Source: an uncultured Flavobacteriaceae bacterium
GTDB taxonomy: Bacteria; Bacteroidota; Bacteroidia; Flavobacteriales; Flavobacteriaceae
Direction of reading: 5' to 3'
Length of the DNA: 64,000 nt
Assembly (NCBI GenBank): GCA_947501845.1
Contig: CANMXP010000008.1
Location: 62,001 to 126,000, forward strand
Part shown: positions 9,180 to 17,532 of the stretch, in pieces
Layout: each line of letters begins with the position of its first letter
Position numbering within the stretch: position 1 is the stretch's first letter
Notes under the pieces: generated by a model
The model's database searches: none
Told to the model about the DNA's origin: nothing
The model's input: the letters and a program-made list of their open reading frames with translations, nothing else
Program-made: the position numbers and the translations under genes

Positions 9180-10849
9180 TCTAAGTGTACTTTTTTATTC
9201 GATTCTAACTGGCTATCGATGGTATACCGATTAACTTTAGGGGCTCCTTTTCCATAAGCAAACTCCATTTTCTTTCTCCAAACGGATTGCAATGCCTTCA
9301 GAACATTTTCGTGTTCTGTCTTATGTACAAGATTATTCAGTTCTGCTAGGTCATTTCTTAAATTATATAGTTCTTCATAAACTGGTTGTTCGCCATTTAA
9401 AGACGCTTCTATATAATCTCGGTAAATCGCGATATCCGTATCATGCACGGCATATAACATTTTGTTCTCATTGACTCCTAGCTGTTTTGCAATAGCTATT
9501 TTTTTGCTAGCCGAAAAAGTGTTGTTCTTATAATATCTAATGTATTTCCATTCTTTATTTTGAACGGCTTCACAACGCGGGTTACCAAATTGGGTTGACC
9601 ATAAATTTTCGGTAAACACATAATTACGGGGTTCACGAATACCCCCTTTAGTAAGTCCTGAAATATCTTTTCCTTGAAATTCTGATGGGATGGATACTTT
9701 TCCCAAAGAAAGTATTGTCGGAGCTATGTCGATGCTCTGAACCAAAGCATCACTTTTAATACCTTTATGTTTCTTTTTTACCCTAGGGTCCATAATGATT
9801 AAAGGAACATGGGTTACTTTTTCATAGCATAATGCCTTACCTCCCAAACCTTGTTCTCCCATAAACAAACCATGATCTGATGTAAAGATTATGACCGTAT
9901 TTTTATTTAACCTTAACGCTTTAAGCTTCTTTACTAAGTCCCCAACCATACGATCAATACCAGTCATAGCCTGCAACTGGCGTATATAGCGCTCTTTTGT
10001 TGCTTCTGGGGTATTTACATAATTATAGCCTTTCTGCCTATCTTCAGTACGAAGTAAGTCTTTAGGTAATTTTGGGTTTTTAACCGCTTCCTTTGCCACA
10101 TAATTATCTGGAAGTGGAATTTCGATATCTCCTCGATAAAGCGTTTTGTAAATAGTATCGTCTTCTGGCTTTAATTGCATCGAACCAGTACCAGCTCCAT
10201 GCGGTAAATTTAAATTTATCGAGAGAAGAAAAGGTTTATCCTCCGGGCGCTTTTCCAAAAACTCAATAGCACCTTTTAATCTTCGCTCATTACTATCTAA
10301 AAAAGAATGAACACCTTCGGTAATAATTTCAGGTTGCGTATGGGCTATCGCATCATTAAATATTTTATGTCTGTCTTTTGGATAAAAGCCCAAGTGCCCA
10401 TGACCTGCGTACCAATAATCAAAGCTTTTTTCCATAAGACCACTTTGATAACCACCTTTACCAATAGGTGCGTGGTTTTTACCAATCCAACCTGTATAAT
10501 AACCAGCTTTTCGCATCAAAACGGGATAGGACTGTCCCCAAGCTTCAGCAGAGACGCTAGTTCCTGAATTAAAATTCACACCGTGTTTGCGTTCAAATTG
10601 ACTTAATAAAATAGAAATTCTACTTGGTGTACATATGGCACTTGTTATATGAGCATTTGTAAACAAAATTCCTTGGTCTGCCAATTTATCTATCTGTGGC
10701 GTTTTTACAATCTCATTACCTGTACAGCCTAATAATCCATAAGATTGATCGTCTGTTAAAATGAAAATGATATTGGGTCGTTCTTGAGCTGTTAATCCAT
10801 TTATTATGAAGTAACAGAAAAATGTTAATACTAGAATATTATATTTCAT
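9176..10849 (-). CDS. Exported formylglycine-dependent sulfatase with GKNH variant
   Basis: A 557-residue S1 sulfatase with a signal peptide cleaved near GLTAQ. It shows IFILTDDQSYG, the canonical CTPSR site with Cys73, and FTSDHGLFMGEQG. The usual GKWH motif, which supplies a Lys and a His to the active site, reads GKNH here (Lys124, His126), so the key residues are kept but the Trp is changed. This and the long mid-region (NLPHGAGTG in place of APHDPRQ) place it in a different S1 subfamily from the CAASR/CIASR enzymes. The varied set of sulfatases in this operon suggests sulfates at several positions on one glycan. It sits between two sulfatases and is probably expressed with them. Confidence 0.9.
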   Translation of the reverse strand: MKYNILVLTFFCYFIINGLTAQERPNIIFILTDDQSYGLLGCTGNEIVKTPQIDKLADQGILFTNAHITSAICTPSRISILLSQFERKHGVNFNSGTSVSAEAWGQSYPVLMRKAGYYTGWIGKNHAPIGKGGYQSGLMEKSFDYWYAGHGHLGFYPKDRHKIFNDAIAHTQPEIITEGVHSFLDSNERRLKGAIEFLEKRPEDKPFLLSINLNLPHGAGTGSMQLKPEDDTIYKTLYRGDIEIPLPDNYVAKEAVKNPKLPKDLLRTEDRQKGYNYVNTPEATKERYIRQLQAMTGIDRMVGDLVKKLKALRLNKNTVIIFTSDHGLFMGEQGLGGKALCYEKVTHVPLIIMDPRVKKKHKGIKSDALVQSIDIAPTILSLGKVSIPSEFQGKDISGLTKGGIREPRNYVFTENLWSTQFGNPRCEAVQNKEWKYIRYYKNNTFSASKKIAIAKQLGVNENKMLYAVHDTDIAIYRDYIEASLNGEQPVYEELYNLRNDLAELNNLVHKTEHENVLKALQSVWRKKMEFAYGKGAPKVNRYTIDSQLESNKKVHLE

Positions 10850-10897
10850 TTTAAAATTTTATAATAATCATTCTTAAACCACTGAATGTCTTTTACA

Positions 10898-12286
10898 TTA
10901 CTTACCTTTAGTTGATTTTTTAAGGGTTTCTTGTAATCTTTTTTCTTCAAGAATGACATTTTTTGGATGTGGATCTACCCAACCAGGTGCTATGTTTTTT
11001 GAATCCCATTTTTTATAAGCTGCTTCAAGTTTTATAATGATTTCAGGGTTTTCATCTGAGATATCATAACGCTCATAACTATCATTTTTTAAATTAAACA
11101 ATAAGGTTTTATTCTTATAAGCACTTTTATACAATTTATAATCCCCTTTTCTTACTGCATATTCAAATCCGCCTACAGAGCGCCAAAATAAAATATCATG
11201 TGGAGCCCCTTTATTTTTGTTAGAGATATAAGGCAATAAGCTTTTACCGTCTAAATTCGATTCTTTTGTAGTATCAATATTTGCAGCTTGTAAAAAGGTT
11301 GGGTATAGATCTAAGGAAATAACAGGCTTATCATATACTTGATTTCCTATAATTTTTTCAGGCCAATTTATAAAGAATGGTACTTTAATACCTCCTTCGA
11401 ACAACATGCCCTTATGTCCGCGATATGGTCTATTATCGGCATGTTCTATTCTTCCTCCGTTATCACTTAAAAATACAATAATGGTATTGTCTTTTATATT
11501 ATTTGCAACTAATGTAGAGTCAATTTTTCCTATTCCAGTATCAACTGCATTGACCATGGATGCATAAATATTTCTACCACTGTATTCGATATGTTTTGTT
11601 TTTTCAAGGTGCTTTTTAGTCGTATGATCTGGTGAGTGGGGGGCATTATAAGCTAAATAGATAAAGAAAGGCTTATCCTCTTTTTTTGTGATAAAGCTAA
11701 TGGCTTCGTCGGTAAAATCATCTGTTAAATATGATAATTCACTTTGGGAAACTTCTTCTCCGTTACGATATATGGTTTGTAATGGATTAGCAGGATATCC
11801 CCAATAGTTCATATTACCACCAGGAAATCCAAACCAATGGTCAAACCCTTGTGCAGGAGGGTGCAAATCTGGATGATCTCCTACATGCCACTTTCCTATC
11901 GCACTAGTTCTATAACCTTGTTCTTTCAGAGCTTCAGAAATCATTTTTTCTGATAACGGCGTTCCTATAGATGCATCATTTTCACCTTCATATGGCATAT
12001 TGCAATCATGCCCAAAACGTGCCTGATATCTACCTGTTAATAACCCTGCTCTAGACGGGCTACAGTAAGGATGAGATACATAACCATTTGAAAAAATAAC
12101 GCCTTCTGAAGCCAATTTATCAAGGCTAGGCGTTGGAATATCGGTACTTCCATTAAAACCTACATCAGCCCACCCTTGATCATCAGTTAGAATAAGGATT
12201 ATATTAGGTTGCTCTTGAGCATACAATTGATTAAGCATTGAAATGCATAGAAAAGCAAATAATATTGTTTTTGACTGATAGTTCAT
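10898..12286 (-). CDS. Exported arylsulfatase A-like sulfatase
   Basis: A 462-residue S1 sulfatase with a signal peptide (MNYQSKTILFAFLCISM, cleavage near LYAQ). The order of motifs is that of arylsulfatase A and N-acetylgalactosamine-6-sulfatase relatives: LTDDQGWADVGFNG, CSPSRAGLLTGRY with Cys75, IGKWHVGD, the HWFGFPGG segment, APHSPDHT and LSDNGG. This pattern resembles S1_19-type enzymes of algal galactan loci, a tentative call. It starts 7 bp after the stop of the upstream GH2 gene, so it is the second gene of the operon, and the next sulfatase follows after 48 bp. Confidence 0.92.
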   Translation of the reverse strand: MNYQSKTILFAFLCISMLNQLYAQEQPNIILILTDDQGWADVGFNGSTDIPTPSLDKLASEGVIFSNGYVSHPYCSPSRAGLLTGRYQARFGHDCNMPYEGENDASIGTPLSEKMISEALKEQGYRTSAIGKWHVGDHPDLHPPAQGFDHWFGFPGGNMNYWGYPANPLQTIYRNGEEVSQSELSYLTDDFTDEAISFITKKEDKPFFIYLAYNAPHSPDHTTKKHLEKTKHIEYSGRNIYASMVNAVDTGIGKIDSTLVANNIKDNTIIVFLSDNGGRIEHADNRPYRGHKGMLFEGGIKVPFFINWPEKIIGNQVYDKPVISLDLYPTFLQAANIDTTKESNLDGKSLLPYISNKNKGAPHDILFWRSVGGFEYAVRKGDYKLYKSAYKNKTLLFNLKNDSYERYDISDENPEIIIKLEAAYKKWDSKNIAPGWVDPHPKNVILEEKRLQETLKKSTKGK

Positions 12287-12293
12287 AAAAAAA

Positions 12294-14774
12294 TTATTTT
12301 GTTTGAACCGTAATAGATTCAGGTTTTAATTTATCAGAAGAAGCGGTAATACTAATTTCCCCAACTGTTTCTGTAGATTTTACAACAAGCATACATAAAC
12401 CATTGAATGCCTTTCTGTTGTTTATCTGAAAAGAAGCTAATGATGTTTGATCTCCATTGCCTACAGCAGCTAACGTACCTTCTCCCTTGATGTCAAAGTT
12501 TACAAGATTGTCTGCCAAAGGACAAAGGTTGCCATCTCTATCTTCTATACGAACAGTAATAAATGACAAATCGTTTCCATCAGCATCAATTTCAGTTCTA
12601 TCGGCTATTAGTTTTACTTTTGCTGGTACACCTGCTGTTTTTAGTTCTTTAATAGCTACTTCTTTTCCTTCTTTATAAGCTATAACCTTAAGCGATCCTG
12701 GTTGATAGGGCACATCCCAAGAAAGGCGATACTTAGATTTATACATGCCTCTTTCAAAATCATGATATTCTGATGGAATTTCTGTGAGATCTTTTCCTTT
12801 TACTTTTTTTCCGTATGATTTTCCGTTTACAAATAGTTCTACTTCTTCAGCATTGGTATAAGCAAATACAGGAATCTTTTCTCCTTCTTTGCCTTCCCAA
12901 TTCCAATGTGGTAATACATGTACCATGGGTTCTGCAGTCCATTGACTTTGATATAAATAGTATCTATCTTTTGGGAAACCGCATAAATCAACTGGGGCGA
13001 AATACGATGAGCGTGCTGGCCAATCGTCATTCCAATAACCATTTGTTGAATTGTCTCGACCACCATAAGGTGTAGGTTCGCCTAAGTAATCAAAACCTGT
13101 CCAGATAAACTCTCCCAATGACCTTGGTTCTTTAGCCTGAGCATCAAATTCAACATCTGGTGCATAAGCCCACGGCGGCCCAACAATAACATCGTAACTA
13201 CTTACATGGGTGGTTTCGTGCTTTTGAGTAAATTCAATAGGCAAATGGTAGACCCCTCGACTGCTTGTTAAAGATGAAGTTTCGGAGCCATAAATAATCA
13301 TATCTGGATTATTTTCAAGAATTCCTTTATACTGCTCTGGCCAATAGTTCATACCAACTATATCTACTTGCTCGGCTAATTTATTTGTAAATGGGGCGGG
13401 GAAATGGTTAAACCCTATTGTAGTTGGCCTTGTATTATCTTCATCATGGCAAATATCATTTAAATGTTTCGTCAATTTCCATCCATCTTCTCTCGCTTGT
13501 TCTAAAATTTCGTTTCCAATGCTCCACATGATTACGGATGGATGATTTCGGTCTCGTTTAATCATATCCCGCAAATCTGTTTCATGCCATTCATCAAAAT
13601 ACTTATTATAGCCATTTTTTACTTTCCCTATTTTCCATTCGTCAAAAGCTTCAACAATAACAACAATTCCTAATTCATCACAAGCTTTTAATATTTCAGG
13701 AGAAGGTGGATTATGACTTGTCCGCAATGCATTTACCCCCATGCTTTTCATAATCTGCATTTGGCGCTGTTTTGCCCTAAAGTTAATTGCTGCTCCCAAA
13801 GGCCCTTGGTCATGATGCATACAAACACCATTCATTTCAACCGAATTCCCATTAAGTAAAAACCCTTTGTTTCTATCAAATTCTATCGTTCTAATTCCAA
13901 AATTAGTAATGTATCGATCAACAACATTCCCGTCTACAGTTATAGTACTTATAGCTTCATAAAGCGTGGGGTTTGTAATATCCCATAATTCTGGGTTATT
14001 CACAGTTAGCTCAATATTCTCGATTGATTCTTTATCAACTTTAATCGCTAAGTTCTCTTCTGCAACTATATCTCCATTTGCATTTTTAATCTCGGTTTTT
14101 AAAAACACATCTGAAGCTGTTCCACTAAAATTAGCGATTTTAGTTTCAATATTCACTAATGCTTTTTCTTTGGAAACTTCTGGAGTTGTTATAAAAGCTC
14201 CGTATTGTGGAATATGAATTGCTTCATTAATTTTTAATCGAACATTTCTATAGATTCCAGCACCAGAATACCAACGGGCAGCTAAATCTTTTGGTGTTAA
14301 TTGTACGGCTATGACGTTATCTCCGCCAAATTTTATATGTTTTGTTAAATCTAATTCAAAACCAATATAACCATATGGGCGTTCTCCAACATAATGCCCA
14401 TTAAGCCAAACTTTGGCTTCGTTCATGGCGCCATCAAATTCAATAGATATATGCTTATTTATATTTTCTTTAGCTATGGTAAAATGTTTCCTATACCAGC
14501 CTTCACCATGAACAGGAAGCCCTCCCGTTCTGGCATTGTATATACTATCAAAAGGTCCTTCTATAGCCCAATCATGCGGTAGGGTTAATTTTCTCCAATT
14601 TGAATCATTGAAACCAAATGTAGCACCTTCCTCAAAAGAGCCTTTAGAAAAAAGCCAATCTTTATTAAAGTTCTGATCTTCTATTGAAGTTGATTTTTTT
14701 GGAGTATCACAAGAAAAAAAAGAAACTGAAACCACCAATAAAACCGTTGAACAAACCCATTTAAAAATTTTCAT
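12294..14774 (-). CDS. GH2 glycoside hydrolase lipoprotein (beta-galactosidase-type)
   Basis: An 826-residue family 2 enzyme and the first gene of the seven-gene operon. The signal ends in SFFSCD (lipid Cys22). Domain order is an N-terminal sugar-binding domain (about 35-190, with LPHDWAIEGPF and WYSGAGIYR), an immunoglobulin-like domain (about 190-300), the catalytic barrel (about 305-590) with acid/base Glu422 in MWSIGNE and nucleophile Glu498 in IYGSE, then DUF4982 and a C-terminal Ig-like domain. Such GH2 enzymes include beta-galactosidases and beta-glucuronidases. With GH28 and sulfatase partners either is possible. The MHHDQGPLGAA segment is typical of Bacteroidota exo-acting GH2 beta-galactosidase-like enzymes. 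Confidence 0.92.
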   Translation of the reverse strand: MKIFKWVCSTVLLVVSVSFFSCDTPKKSTSIEDQNFNKDWLFSKGSFEEGATFGFNDSNWRKLTLPHDWAIEGPFDSIYNARTGGLPVHGEGWYRKHFTIAKENINKHISIEFDGAMNEAKVWLNGHYVGERPYGYIGFELDLTKHIKFGGDNVIAVQLTPKDLAARWYSGAGIYRNVRLKINEAIHIPQYGAFITTPEVSKEKALVNIETKIANFSGTASDVFLKTEIKNANGDIVAEENLAIKVDKESIENIELTVNNPELWDITNPTLYEAISTITVDGNVVDRYITNFGIRTIEFDRNKGFLLNGNSVEMNGVCMHHDQGPLGAAINFRAKQRQMQIMKSMGVNALRTSHNPPSPEILKACDELGIVVIVEAFDEWKIGKVKNGYNKYFDEWHETDLRDMIKRDRNHPSVIMWSIGNEILEQAREDGWKLTKHLNDICHDEDNTRPTTIGFNHFPAPFTNKLAEQVDIVGMNYWPEQYKGILENNPDMIIYGSETSSLTSSRGVYHLPIEFTQKHETTHVSSYDVIVGPPWAYAPDVEFDAQAKEPRSLGEFIWTGFDYLGEPTPYGGRDNSTNGYWNDDWPARSSYFAPVDLCGFPKDRYYLYQSQWTAEPMVHVLPHWNWEGKEGEKIPVFAYTNAEEVELFVNGKSYGKKVKGKDLTEIPSEYHDFERGMYKSKYRLSWDVPYQPGSLKVIAYKEGKEVAIKELKTAGVPAKVKLIADRTEIDADGNDLSFITVRIEDRDGNLCPLADNLVNFDIKGEGTLAAVGNGDQTSLASFQINNRKAFNGLCMLVVKSTETVGEISITASSDKLKPESITVQTK

Positions 14775-14873
14775 ATATCGCCGTTTTTTAGATTATATAA
14801 ATATGCTTATAGTAAATATAATTTATACTCATATCCTAATAAAAAATAACAGACATAATTTTCTTAAAAAACA

Positions 14874-14886
14874 CATTTGTTATATA
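14874..14886 (+). promoter_or_regulatory. Repeat of the shared CATTTGTTATA motif before the GH2 operon
   Basis: CATTTGTTATATA here is identical to 55394-55406 upstream of GH29, and its first 11 bases match the left part of the perfect palindrome at 2055. It lies 100-112 bp upstream of the GH2 start at 14774, inside the 442-bp divergent gap (14775-15216). It is a candidate activator or operator site for the minus-strand operon. Confidence 0.42.
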
Positions 14887-15078
14887 AAAAAAAACACTTG
14901 ATTTAATTCTTAGACAAAACAGGGGCTATTTTTATAACATAAAAACATTATCTAGCATATGCAAACATTATTCACCACATATATCTAATCATAACCTACA
15001 TCACTAAATAAATTAATTGCACCTTAATTAAAACTTAAAAACCAGTTGCAGGACAACGATCAGCAACTCCTTACAGGG

Positions 15079-15113
15079 GCACATATAGTTCTAAATACGT
15101 GCACATATAGTTC
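15079..15113 (+). promoter_or_regulatory. Two direct repeats 22 bp apart upstream of kduI
   Basis: GCACATATAGTTC occurs at 15079-15091 and again at 15101-15113. The 22-bp period is about two turns of the helix, so two protein subunits could bind the same DNA face. The pair ends 103 bp before the kduI start. Such spacing is common for regulators of the AraC or hybrid two-component type, but no partner can be named. The rest of the gap from 14775 to 15216 is AT-rich, and I see no further element there. Confidence 0.5.
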
Positions 15114-15216
15114 ATAATTAACAGAATTGATTAATCTACAATTAATTAAGTGGTCTTTATAGTATTTTAGCAAAACTTAATGAATCATAATTAATGAATT
15201 TTAAACAAAAATAGAA

Positions 15217-16059
15217 ATGAACAACAACTATGAAGTTAGATATGCTTCAAGCCCTGAAGCTGTAAAACAATATGATACTAAGGCATTACGTGATGAGTTT
15301 TTAGTAGAAAATGTTATGACCCAAGATGCATTGAAATGGGTATATTCTCATTATGATAGATATATGATTAGTGGCGTTGTTCCTGTTAATAAATCTGTTG
15401 AACTTGAATCTGTTGATCCTTTAAAATCTGAAAATTTTTTAGACAGAAGAGAACTTGGCATCATAAACATTGGAGATACTGGAGTGGTGACTGTAGATGG
15501 AACAGAATACACGCTTGAGCACAAGGAAGCGTTATATCTGGGCCAAGGAAATAAAAAAGTTGTTTTTTCAAGTAAATCCAATAATAATCCTGCACAGTTT
15601 TATTTAAACTCAACACCAGCCCATAAAGCATTTCCAAATAAAAAAATAGGGATAAATGATGTTGAAGTAGTAGAACTAGGCGCTCCTGAAACGGCAAATT
15701 CACGTACTTTAAGAAAATATATTGTAAACAGTGTTGTTGATGTTTGTCAATTACAAATGGGAATGACAACCCTAAAGCAAGGAAGCGTTTGGAATACCAT
15801 GCCTGCACATGTACATGATAGAAGGATGGAAATTTATTTTTACATTGAAGTTCCAGAAGATCAAGCTGTTTGCCATTTTATGGGACAACCTAACGAAACA
15901 AGACATATCTGGATGGCTAATAATCAAGCCGTAATTTCTCCACCATGGTCTATTCACTCAGGATCTGGGACTAGTAGCTATACATTTATTTGGGGAATGG
16001 CTGGCGAGAACTTAGATTATAGTGATATGGATACTTGTAAAATAAACGAATTAAGATAA
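15217..16059 (+). CDS. kduI: 5-keto-4-deoxyuronate isomerase (KduI)
   Basis: A 280-residue cytoplasmic isomerase of the KduI family, the usual length. It converts 5-keto-4-deoxyuronate, formed from unsaturated uronic acids, to 3-deoxy-D-glycero-2,5-hexodiulosonate, the step before KduD. Family signatures are the opening EVRYASSPEAVKQYDT, FLDRRELGIINIG, and the cupin metal site HVHDRRMEIYFY with downstream Glu and His residues (MGQPNETRHI). It is the first gene after the divergent control region and is followed 16 bp later by a DUF4861 gene. A KduD-like gene lies about 3.6 kb further on, on the other strand. The presence of KduI implies that unsaturated uronates from a lyase reach the cytoplasm, although no lyase or GH88/GH105 gene is seen in this window. 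Confidence 0.95.
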   Translation: MNNNYEVRYASSPEAVKQYDTKALRDEFLVENVMTQDALKWVYSHYDRYMISGVVPVNKSVELESVDPLKSENFLDRRELGIINIGDTGVVTVDGTEYTLEHKEALYLGQGNKKVVFSSKSNNNPAQFYLNSTPAHKAFPNKKIGINDVEVVELGAPETANSRTLRKYIVNSVVDVCQLQMGMTTLKQGSVWNTMPAHVHDRRMEIYFYIEVPEDQAVCHFMGQPNETRHIWMANNQAVISPPWSIHSGSGTSSYTFIWGMAGENLDYSDMDTCKINELR

Positions 16060-16075
16060 TATTAAACCTCTAGCT

Positions 16076-17248
16076 ATGGTCATTAAAAAACTAGGCATCT
16101 TCTGTTTTTCCGTACTAATTTTTACTGCTTGCACTAAAGAAGCTCGAAAAATAGTCCTCATTAAAAACACATTGGATATTGAAAGAACATTTGAAACTGT
16201 AGAACTAACAAAAGAGTTCTTAAAAAGTGATTCTTTAACACACTTAGGAGTTAAGGACACAGATTCCAATACATTAATGGTATCACAACTTGTTGACAAC
16301 AATGATGATGGTATTTACGATGTTTTGCTATTTCAACCTAAAGTATCTGCTAATTCAGAAAAGAAATATGAAATAGTCACTATTTCTAAAGAATCAAAAC
16401 CTGAGGCTGAGGCTATTTGTTTTTCTCGATTTGTCCCAGAACGCACTGATGATTACACATGGGAAAATGACAAAGTAGGATTTCGGGTTTTTGGACCAAC
16501 TGCTCAAAAAATGGTTGAGGATAGCATTCCAGGAGGTACATTATCTAGTGGTGTTGATGCATGGTTAAAAAGAGTTAACTATCCTATTATAAACAAATGG
16601 TATAAAAAAAATGCAGAAGGCGGATCTTATCATGAAGATACTGGAGAAGGCCTGGATAATTTCCATGTTGGAATAAGTAGAGGGGTTGGAGGAATTACTA
16701 TAAAACAGAAAGACTCCTTTTATCTATCTAAAAATTTCACACATTGGAAAACCATTACAACTGGCCCCCTTAGAACTAGTTTTTATTTAAAATATGAAGA
16801 TTGGGATGCCAATGAGAATACCATAAAAGAATCCAGAGTTATTAGTCTAGATTTAGGGAGCAACTTATCGAAATTCGAAATATCCTTATTGGGGTCTGAT
16901 TCAATTTCGGCTGGCTTAACCTTACACGAAAAAGATGGTGAAGTTGTAAGCAATGATGACAATTATTGGGTAAGCTATTGGCAACCACATGGCGATTCTG
17001 AACTAGGAACTGCTATCGTATCTGCAAAAAAATATTTTATAAATTCAGAAAAGTATGATACTGATAAAAAAGACTTAAGTAACGCATTTGCCAGCTTGAA
17101 TGTTTTAAATAACAAAGTTGAATATTATGCTGGATTTGGTTGGAAAAAAAGTGGACAATTTGAAACAAAAAAGGAATGGGAAGATTATTTGAATCAATTT
17201 TCATTAAAAATCAACAACCCTTTAGTTGTAGAATTAGAAAGTAACTAA
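16076..17248 (+). CDS. DUF4861 lipoprotein linked to uronate catabolism
   Basis: A 390-residue protein matching the DUF4861 family as I recall it. The signal ends in IFTACT (lipid Cys19). Visible features are an N-terminal beta-rich region (about 25-105), a conserved HEDTGEGLDNFHVG segment near residue 190 and WVSYWQPHGDSELG near 310. DUF4861 genes recur beside kduI/kduD, polygalacturonase and unsaturated-uronate genes in Bacteroidota, but their biochemical role is unknown to me. Some may bind or cleave acidic oligosaccharides. The gene follows kduI by 16 bp and is likely co-transcribed. As it is exported while KduI is cytoplasmic, the two probably act on successive stages of the same substrate. 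Confidence 0.78.
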   Translation: MVIKKLGIFCFSVLIFTACTKEARKIVLIKNTLDIERTFETVELTKEFLKSDSLTHLGVKDTDSNTLMVSQLVDNNDDGIYDVLLFQPKVSANSEKKYEIVTISKESKPEAEAICFSRFVPERTDDYTWENDKVGFRVFGPTAQKMVEDSIPGGTLSSGVDAWLKRVNYPIINKWYKKNAEGGSYHEDTGEGLDNFHVGISRGVGGITIKQKDSFYLSKNFTHWKTITTGPLRTSFYLKYEDWDANENTIKESRVISLDLGSNLSKFEISLLGSDSISAGLTLHEKDGEVVSNDDNYWVSYWQPHGDSELGTAIVSAKKYFINSEKYDTDKKDLSNAFASLNVLNNKVEYYAGFGWKKSGQFETKKEWEDYLNQFSLKINNPLVVELESN

Positions 17249-17340
17249 TAATCTAAATTAACAGTAAACTTGATGTGAATTTTAATAGGCAAATAGTATT
17301 TCATCAACTGGCGTATCTTAATATACAACCTATAAAAAAC

Positions 17341-17505
17341 AAAGAGGCCGTCTTAAAAGTGTCATTCAGAACGTGGTGAAGAATCTCTTAAAAACTAAAC
17401 ATTTATCTCTCAGAATATTAAGATTTTTCGACTTTAGTTTATGCTGAGCGTAGTTGAAACACTTAAAATGAAAATTTATGAGCTTTTTAGACTGCCTCTT
17501 TTTAT
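17341..17505. repeat. MITE-like element with terminal inverted repeats, possibly also a terminator
   Basis: The left end AAAGAGGCCGTCTTAAAAG and the reverse complement of the right end, AAAGAGGCAGTCTAAAAAG, match at 17 of 19 positions. The interior holds GTCATTCAGAACGTGG and ATGCTGAGCGTAG, words typical of dispersed intergenic repeats in flavobacterial genomes. No coding frame is present. It lies between the convergent DUF4861 and sulfatase genes, and the GC-rich stem followed by T residues could end transcription from either side. Confidence 0.55.
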
Positions 17506-17532
17506 TAAAAATATTTTTTTTAATAAAAAGAA

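Noticed and set aside
12815-13075. Open frames on both strands within the GH2 gene (12815-13075 and 12839-13066)
   Set aside because: Alternative frames of the GH2 gene; the GH2 frame has family motifs throughout.
15461-15808. Minus-strand open frame of 115 codons across kduI
   Set aside because: It overlaps the well-supported KduI coding region on the other strand and resembles no protein.
17341-17505. Insertion sequence between DUF4861 and sulfatase genes
   Set aside because: No transposase frame is present; the element is too short and is recorded as a MITE-like repeat.
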